Below are positions 19,947 to 27,181 of a stretch of DNA of 64,000 nucleotides, piece by piece; the stretch's first letter is position 1, and each line of letters starts with the position of its first letter. The DNA lies in the NCBI GenBank assembly GCA_021604505.1, contig BQJC01000001.1, positions 1,199,501 to 1,263,500 of the forward strand, written 5' to 3'. The stretch comes from Nitrospinaceae bacterium. GTDB taxonomy: Bacteria > Nitrospinota > Nitrospinia > Nitrospinales > VA-1. A program made the translations under genes and the position numbers. The notes under the pieces were generated by a model that saw only the letters and a list, made by a program, of their open reading frames with translations, was not told the DNA's origin and searched no databases.

Positions 19947-20369
19947 AAAAGAATGAAAAAAAGAGGGGGGGGGAAAGGGGTCGGAAAGAGGTCGAAAGGA
20001 AAGGCGGCAAGTCTTGACTTGAGACAGCCTTTACTTTGTTTCAATGATTTCCCGAATTCTTAACAGCTGGCGGGAAAGTTTCCAGTCTGTTTTTATTCTT
20101 GTTTTCAATCGGCTACGACTCCAGCCACACGCTTAAGCCCGGCGAACCGAATTCCCCTGCCATTTCATCGGGAGCCGCATCTAACGGGGTGGCCGTAAAA
20201 ATATTCCCAAACTTTCGTTCCCTGTAGGGGGAAGATCCAGGGTGTTCTGGATTCCTTCGCTATACCCCCTACGGGGCATGAAGGCAAAGGTGGAATAGCA
20301 CAGCTCGCAATGAAGGACAGTAGGTTTGGCCTGCTCCAAACCCATCGCACTAAAACATTGGGTCCCGCG
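19947..20369. other. Intergenic region with interspersed repeat copy
   Basis: After a purine run (near 19955-20010) comes non-coding sequence. Bases 20234-20291 hold one copy of an interspersed repeat that recurs at 24.9-25.2 kb. From 20358 on it is the 3' flank of acr3 that is also present in the decayed copy at 18.45 kb. No gene is supported. Confidence 0.6.
20234..20291 (-). repeat. Interspersed repeat, copy A
   Basis: It contains GATCCAGGGTGTTCTGGATT and then CCCCCTACGGGGCATGAAGG. The first block recurs at about 24949-24967. The second is the reverse complement of the tandem units at 25101-25179. The palindromic cores suggest a non-autonomous mobile or REP-like element. Confidence 0.6.
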
Positions 20370-21461
20370 TTACGCTGGCGCTTCAGTCGCCCCATAGCTT
20401 TCATACCAGCCGCGCGATTTATTGACCACTCGGACAACAGACAGCATCACTGGAACCTCCACCAGCACGCCGACCACGGTGGCCAAGGCCGCGCCGGACT
20501 CAAAACCGAACAGGCTGATCGCCGTCGCCACCGCCAGTTCAAAAAAATTGCTGGAGGCGATGAGAGCCGACGGACCTGCCACACGATGAGCGACCCCGAA
20601 TCGGCGGTTCAACAGATAGGCCAACCCGGAATTGAAATATACCTGAATCAAAATTGGAATCGCCAGAAGCACGATGATCATCGGCTGGTTGATGATCTGA
20701 TTCCCCTGAAACCCGAACAGCAATACCAGAATGGCCAGAAGCGACAGGAGTGAAAAGGGGTGAAGCGATTGGAGCGTTTCTTCAAGTGCCGCTTCGCCAT
20801 TCTGATTGACCAGTCGGTTTCTCCAGAAGTGGGCGGCAATGACCGGCACCACGATATAAAGCCCCACCGACAGCAACAACGTTTCCCAGGGGACGCTGAT
20901 CGAGGAAAGCCCCAGTAGCAGGGCGACGATGGGAGCGAAGGCAATGATCATGATCACGTCGTTTAACGCCACCTGGCTCAACGTGAAATTGGCGTCGCCG
21001 TCCGTCAGATTGCTCCACACGAACACCATCGCCGTACAGGGAGCTGCGGCCAGAATGATGAGCCCGGCGATATAAGAGTCGATTTGTCCTGCGGGTAAAT
21101 ATTGGGAAAACAGGTTGGAGATGAACAGCCAGCCCAGAAGAGCCATGGAAAACGGCTTGACCGCCCAGTTGATAAATACCGTGACCGCGATGCCTTTCCA
21201 GTGCGAACGCACCTCGTGCAAGGCGCGAAAGTTGACCTTCAACAGCATGGGAATGATCATGACCCAGATCAGTACGGCGACCGGAATATTGACGTCGAAT
21301 ATTTTGGCGTTGCCGATGATCTGAAACGGTTGCGGCAGAAAATGGCCCAGCGTGATGCCCGCCACGATGCAAAGGAAGACCCATAGAGTTAAATAACGTT
21401 CGAAAATCCCCATTCCGCCGGATTTATTTTTAGGGCGCATTGCTTCACAGGCCGCGTTCAC
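20370..21461 (-). CDS. acr3: ACR3-family arsenite efflux permease
   Basis: A 363-aa carrier with ten hydrophobic helices that exports As(III). The conserved essential cysteine of the family is in LAAAPCTAMVFVWSNLTDGD, and the C-terminal half has LLNRRFGVAHRVAGPSALIASSNFFELAVA, typical of ACR3. The start is GTG 21461, overlapping the arsC stop (GTGA); an internal ATG at 21440 is an alternative. Last gene of arsR-arsI-arsC-acr3. Part of its 3' end is duplicated as a relic at 18.45 kb. Confidence 0.95.
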   Translation of the reverse strand: MNAACEAMRPKNKSGGMGIFERYLTLWVFLCIVAGITLGHFLPQPFQIIGNAKIFDVNIPVAVLIWVMIIPMLLKVNFRALHEVRSHWKGIAVTVFINWAVKPFSMALLGWLFISNLFSQYLPAGQIDSYIAGLIILAAAPCTAMVFVWSNLTDGDANFTLSQVALNDVIMIIAFAPIVALLLGLSSISVPWETLLLSVGLYIVVPVIAAHFWRNRLVNQNGEAALEETLQSLHPFSLLSLLAILVLLFGFQGNQIINQPMIIVLLAIPILIQVYFNSGLAYLLNRRFGVAHRVAGPSALIASSNFFELAVATAISLFGFESGAALATVVGVLVEVPVMLSVVRVVNKSRGWYESYGATEAPA

Positions 21462-21946
21462 TTTGCGATTTCCTCAAGGCTTTTTTGCAATTCACCGGGG
21501 CTGAGTTTATCCGGAGGCAGGGCGATTAGCTTTTCGACGTACCGATCCAATTCCCGGTAAACCTTCTCGAACAGGCCCATTTTTTCGTGAAAGGGTCCTT
21601 TAAACGCCGCGGGGTCTTCCATGCCCCAATGGGCATTGGCTGGGCTTCCCGGCCAGACCGGGCAGACCTCGCCTGCGGCGTTGTCGCAAACGGTAATGAC
21701 TGCGTCTATCGCCGGCGCGTTAGGAACCGTGAACTCATCCCAGCTTTTGCTTCGGAGCCGGTCAATGGGGTGGCCGTACGTATCAAGCAAGGCGATAGCC
21801 ACGGGATTGACCTTGCCCACGGGATGACTTCCGGCGCTGTAAGCGCGAAAGCGTTTACCGCCGTATTTATTGATGAGCGCTTCCGCCAGAATACTGCGCG
21901 CCGAATTACCGGTGCACAGGATGAGAATGTTTATAGGTTTTGTCAT
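21458..21946 (-). CDS. arsC: Arsenate reductase ArsC (low-molecular-weight phosphatase type)
   Basis: Reduces As(V) to As(III), which the neighbouring permease exports. About 162 aa from ATG 21946, which overlaps the arsI stop by one base. Active-site loop LCTGNSARS (Cys11 from this start) is the LMW-PTP-type P-loop. The redox cysteines are in VITVCDNAAGEVCPVWPG, followed by HWGMEDPAAFKG, placing it in the thioredoxin-coupled (or mycothiol-like) ArsC group. The C-terminus is about 25 residues longer than the shortest members. Confidence 0.93.
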   Translation of the reverse strand: MTKPINILILCTGNSARSILAEALINKYGGKRFRAYSAGSHPVGKVNPVAIALLDTYGHPIDRLRSKSWDEFTVPNAPAIDAVITVCDNAAGEVCPVWPGSPANAHWGMEDPAAFKGPFHEKMGLFEKVYRELDRYVEKLIALPPDKLSPGELQKSLEEIAK

Positions 21947-22389
21947 CAGCAACACCCAGCGGTTTCAGGGTCCGTTTCATTCGGAACACAGCACGCAGTC
22001 TTTTCAGAAGTTTCATGGCTGAATAGGTCAGCATCCTCCATGTTCCGGTAAGTCTCCCAGGCGATGCCGCTGGGGTCTTCCACCCAGGTTTTATCGGATT
22101 TTGCGTAACAGCAGGTGGTTTCGCCTTCGTCAAAGGTTTGCATGTCAGCTTGCTTCAGACGCTCGCGCACATCGTCCAACTCTTCCGCGCTCTCAACCTG
22201 AAGACCGAGGTGGTCGATGCCGGGTTTAGCGCCGCGGGCGGAAATGGCGAAGTTGACTTTCGGGTCGTCCAGCATCCATTTGGCGTAATCCTCCTCGCAC
22301 TTGGTCGGTTCACTGCCAAACAGTTTCGAGTAAAAGCCGATGGATTGCTTTAAATCATCTATGGAGACATGAATGTGTAGGCGTTTCAT
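21946..22389 (-). CDS. arsI: ArsI/CadI-family dioxygenase-like metalloprotein
   Basis: A 147-aa VOC-fold protein of the type that cleaves the C-As bond of trivalent organoarsenicals. Key positions seen: His5, His60 and Glu112 as likely Fe(II) ligands, and the vicinal pair Cys93-Cys94 in ETTCCYAKSDKTWVEDPSG that binds As(III). It also has two extra vicinal pairs at the C-terminus (TACC, and GCC as the last three residues), giving six cysteines able to bind arsenic or another thiophilic metal. Second gene of the ars operon. CadI-type cadmium binding is the alternative. Confidence 0.88.
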   Translation of the reverse strand: MKRLHIHVSIDDLKQSIGFYSKLFGSEPTKCEEDYAKWMLDDPKVNFAISARGAKPGIDHLGLQVESAEELDDVRERLKQADMQTFDEGETTCCYAKSDKTWVEDPSGIAWETYRNMEDADLFSHETSEKTACCVPNETDPETAGCC

Positions 22390-22401
22390 GAATGGTCTTC
22401 C

Positions 22402-22740
22402 TTATTTTGTGGTGGTTTTAGGAACACAGTCCGCAGGAGAATCGCAGTTCTCCACCTGACCCTGACAGCAGTTTTCCGTGAGGTAGGCCATCAGGTCGTT
22501 CATGCAATCGTAGTTGGCGGAATAAAACAGCGTCCGCCCCTCGCGGCGGCAGAGAATCAACCCGGCCTGTTTCAATTGATTGAGATGAAAGGACAGGGTG
22601 GACAGGGGCAGGTCCAGCCGTTCCCCGACTTTCCCCGCAGGAACCCCGTTCTTTCCGGCCTGAACCAGAAACCGGAAGATTTCCAGACGGCGCTCCTGAG
22701 CCAGTGCCGACAAAGCTGAAACCGCAGTATTAATTTCCAT
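22402..22740 (-). CDS. arsR: ArsR/SmtB-family arsenic repressor
   Basis: A 112-aa winged-helix repressor, using ATG 22740 (MEINTAVSALSALAQERRLEIF); the ORF's longer start adds 31 residues that run through the operator. The DNA-binding helix is in LPLSTLSFHLNQLKQAGLILCRREG. Cysteines 91, 92 and 99 (NCCQGQVENC) with another at 105 resemble the C-terminal As(III) triad of Acidithiobacillus-type ArsR rather than the CxC of the E. coli protein. It heads arsR-arsI-arsC-acr3 and should repress the operon until As(III) binds. Confidence 0.93.
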   Translation of the reverse strand: MEINTAVSALSALAQERRLEIFRFLVQAGKNGVPAGKVGERLDLPLSTLSFHLNQLKQAGLILCRREGRTLFYSANYDCMNDLMAYLTENCCQGQVENCDSPADCVPKTTTK

Positions 22741-22752
22741 AATTCTAGAAAT

Positions 22753-22766
22753 ATCAAAATATTGAT
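22753..22766 (-). promoter_or_regulatory. ArsR operator
   Basis: ATCAA-N4-TTGAT, a perfect inverted repeat 13 bases before the arsR start. It has the form of known ArsR-family boxes and overlaps the likely promoter (TTTACA upstream on the minus strand). Confidence 0.75.
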
Positions 22767-23114
22767 GATTTGTAAAGGGATTTTTTATGGATGGAGAGAG
22801 ATTGTAAAAGAGTTTGCCTGATAAGGCCACCAATACCTATATTTGGGAGAAGGGATTCCTCATCAGGGGAAGGGGTGGAGGTTGATATGTTTTTTGGTGA
22901 AAAATGAATTCAGATCCATTCAGCATTTGAAAACGGGGTGTCGGGCGTAAGCCACTAATTATTATTTGGGATCCAGTGAGGATCTTATTTTAATTTTGCT
23001 CCTGAGTATTTTGTCATCCACTCAAAATGCTTTTGCCGGTAGTGGTCCCGTATATCCAACATTTGTGCATCTTCCTGAAAAGTAATAAAAATTTTTAAAA
23101 AAGAAGGGATTGCC
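22767..23114. other. Divergent intergenic region
   Basis: About 350 bases between arsR and the exported protein gene. I see the AAGAAGGGATTG ribosome site of the right-hand gene and no further structure or ORF worth naming. Confidence 0.5.
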
Positions 23115-24602
23115 ATGAATTCTTTATCCTTTAGATGGGTAATCTGTGCTCCATCGGCAATGGTACTTGCAATTGTTGTTGTTTTTCTCCTGACCCCTGA
23201 TGCCGGCATGGGTAAAGTTTTGGATGATAATGGAGAGCCTGTCATTCTACCGAACATCCTGCGTGAACCCAACGAGCAGGGGCCTGCCTGTTCAAACGCT
23301 TCTGTTTGGCAAGACTGGATCAAACACAAGGTCAGCCGGGTTACACCAGGATACGAAAAGGTTGCCGAGAAACTCAAAAAGGTGAGTGAGACGTTTGATT
23401 GCCATGGCAAACGCATTGTCTGGCAGGGAGCTCTTATTCAATCCATTCTTGAAACGGGCTATTTCCGTTTTGAGGGCGACGCGGACCCTGAAAAATTCAA
23501 CATTGCAGGCGTCGGTATCACCCTGACTACAGATAAAAGTGAACAGGAAGATTTTGGAAATCTGGAAGACGGCATCAAGGCGTATTATCAACACCTTTGT
23601 CTTTATGCCACAAGCAAAAGGGTGAAAAATCTAATCGCCGAACGGACAAAAACGATGTCATCAGAAAAAATAAATATCATAAAGGGTTTCATAAAAAAAG
23701 ACCCTCTTCGGGCGATAACCTTCAATGACCTGAAAGCCGATTTCCCAACGGGAATGAATAAAAAATTTAATGCGACAAATGCGAGTGAAAAATTTATAAA
23801 TTTTGCTAAAAAATGGGTTGGCGTTAAGAAAAATGCCACTAACGCACAAATTATTGCGGCTTGGAATAAAAAGTGGGATCAGCATGACGAAACGGGGGGC
23901 ACGACATTCACCTGGGCGGGTGATCCGTTTTACGGAATAAAAATGATGTCTCTTTTTGCTGATGGAACCAAATGGGTGGAGGACCGTTGCCAAGAAGCCA
24001 GCGACCAGGAAAGTGATCAAAAGAAAGCGGAATGGGTACTGCAGTCTCAGTCCTCCGAGGGAGAAAAGCCCCTCATAGGCAAGCATACCGTTAAAGATTT
24101 GTGTGTCACCGACTATACGATGTTGCGGGAAAAATGGGAGAGCAAAACCACTCAGCTGACATATGAATGGGAACAGTGGGTGACTAAAACGGGGGGATGT
24201 AAGAAGGGGAAACCTAAAAATTTGAAGAGAAAATATTGGAAGAAATGGGTCTACACGTTCAATGCCCCGCCAGGAAAACTTTCCGTGAGGCAAAAACTTG
24301 ATCCCATCAAAGTTAACGGGGTGTTTACCTTTGGAGATGAATGGACGGGGGCCGCCTCTGCCTCCTTAGTTGTAGGGACTTTCAATTACGCTAGCGGGCC
24401 TCCGGATTGGCTGTTGCCGAGCGAAAAAAACAGGCGTGGTGGTGGCAGCAAAGCCAGGGTTGGAAAGGGGAAAGAGAGCGACTCCATCACCTACAATCTT
24501 AAACCTCCCGAAAGCGATTGGCCGGATGAAATCTGGATTAAATTTTACATGGGCGCGGGGCATGGAGCGTACGTCCAGTGGCTCTACGAAAAGCAAAATT
24601 AG
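23115..24602 (+). CDS. Exported glucosaminidase-like protein of unknown role
   Basis: A 495-aa protein with a single hydrophobic N-terminal segment (about 10-27), probably a signal peptide or anchor. Residues about 95-165 resemble the lysozyme-like glucosaminidase fold: WQGALIQSILETGYFRF with a candidate catalytic Glu, then FNIAGVGIT, then DFGNLEDGIKAYYQHLCLYA, matching the usual 'ESG...NFxGI...s.eDgI.aY..hL' layout. The C-terminal half is Trp/Lys/Gly-rich and unrecognised, ending with a predicted beta-rich segment. ATG 23115 has AAGAAGGG upstream. Peptidoglycan hydrolysis is an inference from this local resemblance. Confidence 0.6.
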   Translation: MNSLSFRWVICAPSAMVLAIVVVFLLTPDAGMGKVLDDNGEPVILPNILREPNEQGPACSNASVWQDWIKHKVSRVTPGYEKVAEKLKKVSETFDCHGKRIVWQGALIQSILETGYFRFEGDADPEKFNIAGVGITLTTDKSEQEDFGNLEDGIKAYYQHLCLYATSKRVKNLIAERTKTMSSEKINIIKGFIKKDPLRAITFNDLKADFPTGMNKKFNATNASEKFINFAKKWVGVKKNATNAQIIAAWNKKWDQHDETGGTTFTWAGDPFYGIKMMSLFADGTKWVEDRCQEASDQESDQKKAEWVLQSQSSEGEKPLIGKHTVKDLCVTDYTMLREKWESKTTQLTYEWEQWVTKTGGCKKGKPKNLKRKYWKKWVYTFNAPPGKLSVRQKLDPIKVNGVFTFGDEWTGAASASLVVGTFNYASGPPDWLLPSEKNRRGGGSKARVGKGKESDSITYNLKPPESDWPDEIWIKFYMGAGHGAYVQWLYEKQN

Positions 24603-24731
24603 TGAAGGGTTAACGGACTCTGACGGCACCGTTCCTTTTTCAAGCAGGTTGTGAACAACATTGCTCAGGGTGACAGCATCTGTGTTTATCGGTGGTTGCT
24701 TTGCGCTTTCCGCACCCTCTGCAGTGGAAAA

Positions 24732-24878
24732 TCACCACTTGGGCCATTTCCTTCTATTGTAGAGATAGGCTATTCCCCTGGCTGCATAATAGATCAGGAT
24801 GGACCCGGGAAGGGCTACCAAGACACCAAAACCAAATCCATTAAGCGTTTCAGCGATTATCTCAAAAAATCTTTCCAT
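24732..24878 (-). CDS. Small single-TM membrane protein (48 aa)
   Basis: ATG at 24878 (minus strand) is preceded by AGGA with a seven-base spacer and runs to TGA at 24732-24734. The product starts MERFFEIIAETLNGFGFGV, has one hydrophobic helix (FGVLVALPGSILIYYAARGI) and a basic, aromatic tail (LYNRRKWPKW). The positive C-terminus predicts N-out/C-in. Too short for usual ORF cut-offs but has the full layout of a gene. Function unknown; it is convergent with the exported protein gene. Confidence 0.6.
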   Translation of the reverse strand: MERFFEIIAETLNGFGFGVLVALPGSILIYYAARGIAYLYNRRKWPKW

Positions 24879-24939
24879 AAAGTTATCCTGAGAAAAGTAC
24901 GCTTGAACTCACCTCATACGACATCGCGAGCCGCATCAG

Positions 24940-24986
24940 CGGAGTGGCGATCCAGGGGTTCTGGATTTACCCCTGTGGGGCACGAA
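24940..24986 (+). repeat. Interspersed repeat, copy B
   Basis: GGCGATCCAGGGGTTCTGG then TACCCCTGTGGGGCACGAA. It matches copy A at 20234-20291 in the same orientation, with substitutions and small gaps. Confidence 0.55.
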
Positions 24987-25100
24987 AATTAATGAGGAAA
25001 CATCACGGCTTCGTTGCCGTTGGCTCCTCGCAATGACGGGTTGCGCAAAGTGCTCGGAGATATCGGCTTTGGGTCTTTGCGGTGAAATCCCCCCAACCCT

Positions 25101-25179
25101 TGTGATATTTTACCTTTGCCTTCATGCCCCGCAGGGGTATGTGATATTTTACCTTTGCCTTCATGCCCGGCAACGGGTA
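25101..25179 (+). repeat. Two tandem 39/40-bp repeat units
   Basis: Each unit reads TGTGATATTTTACCTTTGCC and then TTCATGCCC, followed by a small GC-rich inverted repeat (CCCCGCAGGGG in the first, CCCGGCAACGGG in the second). Units occupy 25101-25139 and 25140-25179. The same sequence is inverted at 20263-20291. It lies just downstream of the aldolase gene. Confidence 0.75.
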
Positions 25180-25204
25180 CTTCATGGAAGGGGGAGCCTG
25201 GGGA

Positions 25205-26602
25205 TTATTCGCAGGCGGCGATTTCGGCTTCGAGATCGGGCTTGACGGGGACCACTTCAACGGTTTTGCCCACGATCCCGCGGGTATTCTTGACGTTCAG
25301 CTTGTCAAACAGGAAGTCGAACTCGTTTTCCAGTTCTTTGCCGATTGCGGTTTTGATCTCGCTGGAGAGATCCCAGAATTGACGTTTGAATTCACCAAAG
25401 CCTTTTTTGCGGGTTTTGTAGATGAACTGTTCGTCGGTCATGCCGTCTTTCATTTCGTCGGCGAACCGGACCCGGAGGTGCTTGTAGATTTCTTGTTTAA
25501 AGTCGGCGGGGAAGTGTTTGCTGTCGTAGATCATGTTCTGAAAGTTGGTCGCCAGATGAATCTCGCTGGTCTCCAGTTCCGGAAACCGGTTGAACATTTC
25601 CCGGGGCAGTGTGGACGCCCCATGCTGAACCGCTCCCGCAAGACCGTAATCTTCCCTTGAGATTTTTGACAGTTTCCCCAGCGTGTCGAAATCCAGGTTC
25701 ACCTCCGCCACCGTTCCGTCGGGGAGGGGGACGCCGCCGTGACTGGTTCCCGTTTGAATGGAAATCTTGCTGATGCCCTTGTCGCCGCCTTTTTCTTTTA
25801 ATTTTTCATTGAAATTGTCCAGATAGGCGCGAAGCTCCTCCTCGGTGCTGTTTTGCTTGCCCACTTCACCGATTTCGCCACCCACGGAAATGGTGACGCC
25901 TTCCGGTTCAAGCTGGCGGATATAGCGGGTCAGTTTCACGCCGACCTCAAAATTCAAGCGTTGCTCTTCTTTGACATTCGGCTGGCTGAGATCGACGAGC
26001 GTGGAGGTGTCGATATCGATATTGTAAAACCCCGCTCCGATGCCACGCCGGATGAGGTCTTTCAGCCCGTTGATTTCTTTATCCGGGTCCAGAGCGTAAT
26101 TTTTGGCGTTGACCTGGAAATGGTCTCCCTGGATGAAGACCGGCCCCGTATGGTTTTCCTTAATGGCCGCCGCCAGAATGATCGGCGCCATTTCATGTGG
26201 CGGCTGAAAGGTGTATCCGATTTCCGACTTGGCAATCTCGAAGATCAGCGCTCCGCAGTCGGCTTTGTGAGCGGACCGGAAGATGGAGCGGCACATGTCG
26301 TAGGACATGCCCCGGATATTGAGCGCCGGTACGGTGTACCCCTTATTTTCTCCACGGCCCCTAGCTTCATAAAGCCCCTGGATGGATGACGGGACAATGC
26401 CCAATTGCAGGGCGGCTGATTTAATCAGGTACCTCGCTAACCCTTTAGTTTCTTTATTATTATTAAAAATAGCGTTTTCCACCAGCACGTCGATGAAATC
26501 GTCCCGGAGTTTGTCCGAATTTTCCAGCTTGACGCTGCCGTTGTTCTGGGCCAGAACGCCTTTTAATTGACTGGTAATTTCATCTTGACTGGCAAATAAC
26601 AT
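25205..26602 (-). CDS. Class II fructose-bisphosphate aldolase-like protein
   Basis: A 465-aa zinc-aldolase-fold protein. Recognisable segments: GYTVPALNIRG (substrate-phosphate side), FIQGDHFQV with the zinc-binding His after Asp, ISVGGEIGEVG with the family's Glu, SIQTGTSHGGVPLPDG (second zinc-His region) and GAVQHGASTLP. It is about 100 residues longer than the usual class II enzyme because of a roughly 90-residue N-terminal helical part and a long C-terminus. It could be a true glycolytic aldolase or a related tagatose/ketose-bisphosphate enzyme. ATG 26602 is preceded by GAGGAGG; a GTG sits one codon upstream. Confidence 0.82.
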   Translation of the reverse strand: MLFASQDEITSQLKGVLAQNNGSVKLENSDKLRDDFIDVLVENAIFNNNKETKGLARYLIKSAALQLGIVPSSIQGLYEARGRGENKGYTVPALNIRGMSYDMCRSIFRSAHKADCGALIFEIAKSEIGYTFQPPHEMAPIILAAAIKENHTGPVFIQGDHFQVNAKNYALDPDKEINGLKDLIRRGIGAGFYNIDIDTSTLVDLSQPNVKEEQRLNFEVGVKLTRYIRQLEPEGVTISVGGEIGEVGKQNSTEEELRAYLDNFNEKLKEKGGDKGISKISIQTGTSHGGVPLPDGTVAEVNLDFDTLGKLSKISREDYGLAGAVQHGASTLPREMFNRFPELETSEIHLATNFQNMIYDSKHFPADFKQEIYKHLRVRFADEMKDGMTDEQFIYKTRKKGFGEFKRQFWDLSSEIKTAIGKELENEFDFLFDKLNVKNTRGIVGKTVEVVPVKPDLEAEIAACE

Positions 26603-26605
26603 CAC

Positions 26606-27181
26606 ACCCTCCTCAAGGAGTATTGCAGATAATTTTTATTATTTAGCGGCGAAATTTCATCCGGTTTTTGGATGATTCTCTCAGAACCAGACTCTATTGT
26701 CTGAAAAGGTACAGTTTTTGTGTACAAGGCTGGTATCGGTTATAATGTATTCGAGAAACCCGTTTATTTTAGCTAAAAATTCCAAATGAGGCAAAACATC
26801 TTTATTTTTAAGGAAACCGTTCCCACCCATGGGCCCGGGTTTTCAAAGACTTTGACGCTATGTGAAAACGGACGGAAGTCGATAAAAAATTTGCGTTTAT
26901 TTAGATTTATTGTTGGCGGATCAAACGGAAACGGATTTTTTATGTTCCTGAAGGTAATTGAAAGTTCAGTAAAGGATTGGAAATACAGTGCTAATCAACC
27001 GGCTTTTAGTGTTGACAGCGAGGTATAATTTGCTAGAATCCGTCAGCAAGAGGCGAACGAATTTCCAACTTTCTATTCTTCGCAGGTTGAAGAATTAACC
27101 GTATACCTAACGACCTTTTCCAGTAATTTGACAATCCAACTCCTTTTTAATAAGGGAAGTTGCGAGGGAGAAATAAACCCC
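26606..27181. other. Long divergent intergenic region
   Basis: About 575 AT-rich bases between the aldolase and the UspA-fusion gene. A good promoter is present at 27012-27039. An 80-codon frame at 26786-27028 lacks a ribosome site and recognisable features, so I do not call it a gene. Confidence 0.5.
27012..27039 (+). promoter_or_regulatory. Sigma-70 type promoter of the UspA-fusion gene
   Basis: TTGACA (27012-27017), a 16-bp spacer, TAGAAT (27034-27039), about 140 bases before the start codon, leaving a long 5' leader. A TATAAT also lies inside the spacer. Confidence 0.55.

Larger units (their letters stand above)
24603..25204. other. Gene-poor repeat-bearing region
   Basis: Apart from the 48-residue minus-strand gene at 24732-24878, this stretch holds repeat copies (24940-24986, 25101-25179) and a short element ending CTCCTCGCAATGAC near 25037 that looks like a common dispersed REP-like motif. 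The 113-codon plus-strand ORF here has no coding character. Confidence 0.55.

Noticed and set aside
24651-24992. 113-codon plus-strand ORF
   Set aside because: No ribosome site, odd composition, and it overlaps the better supported 48-residue gene on the other strand and a repeat copy.
25003-25260. Minus-strand ORF with repeated GMKAKVKYH motif
   Set aside because: The protein repeat is only the translation of the tandem 39/40-base DNA repeats.
26786-27028. 80-codon ORF before the UspA-fusion gene
   Set aside because: No ribosome site, runs into the promoter at 27012-27039, no recognisable motif.
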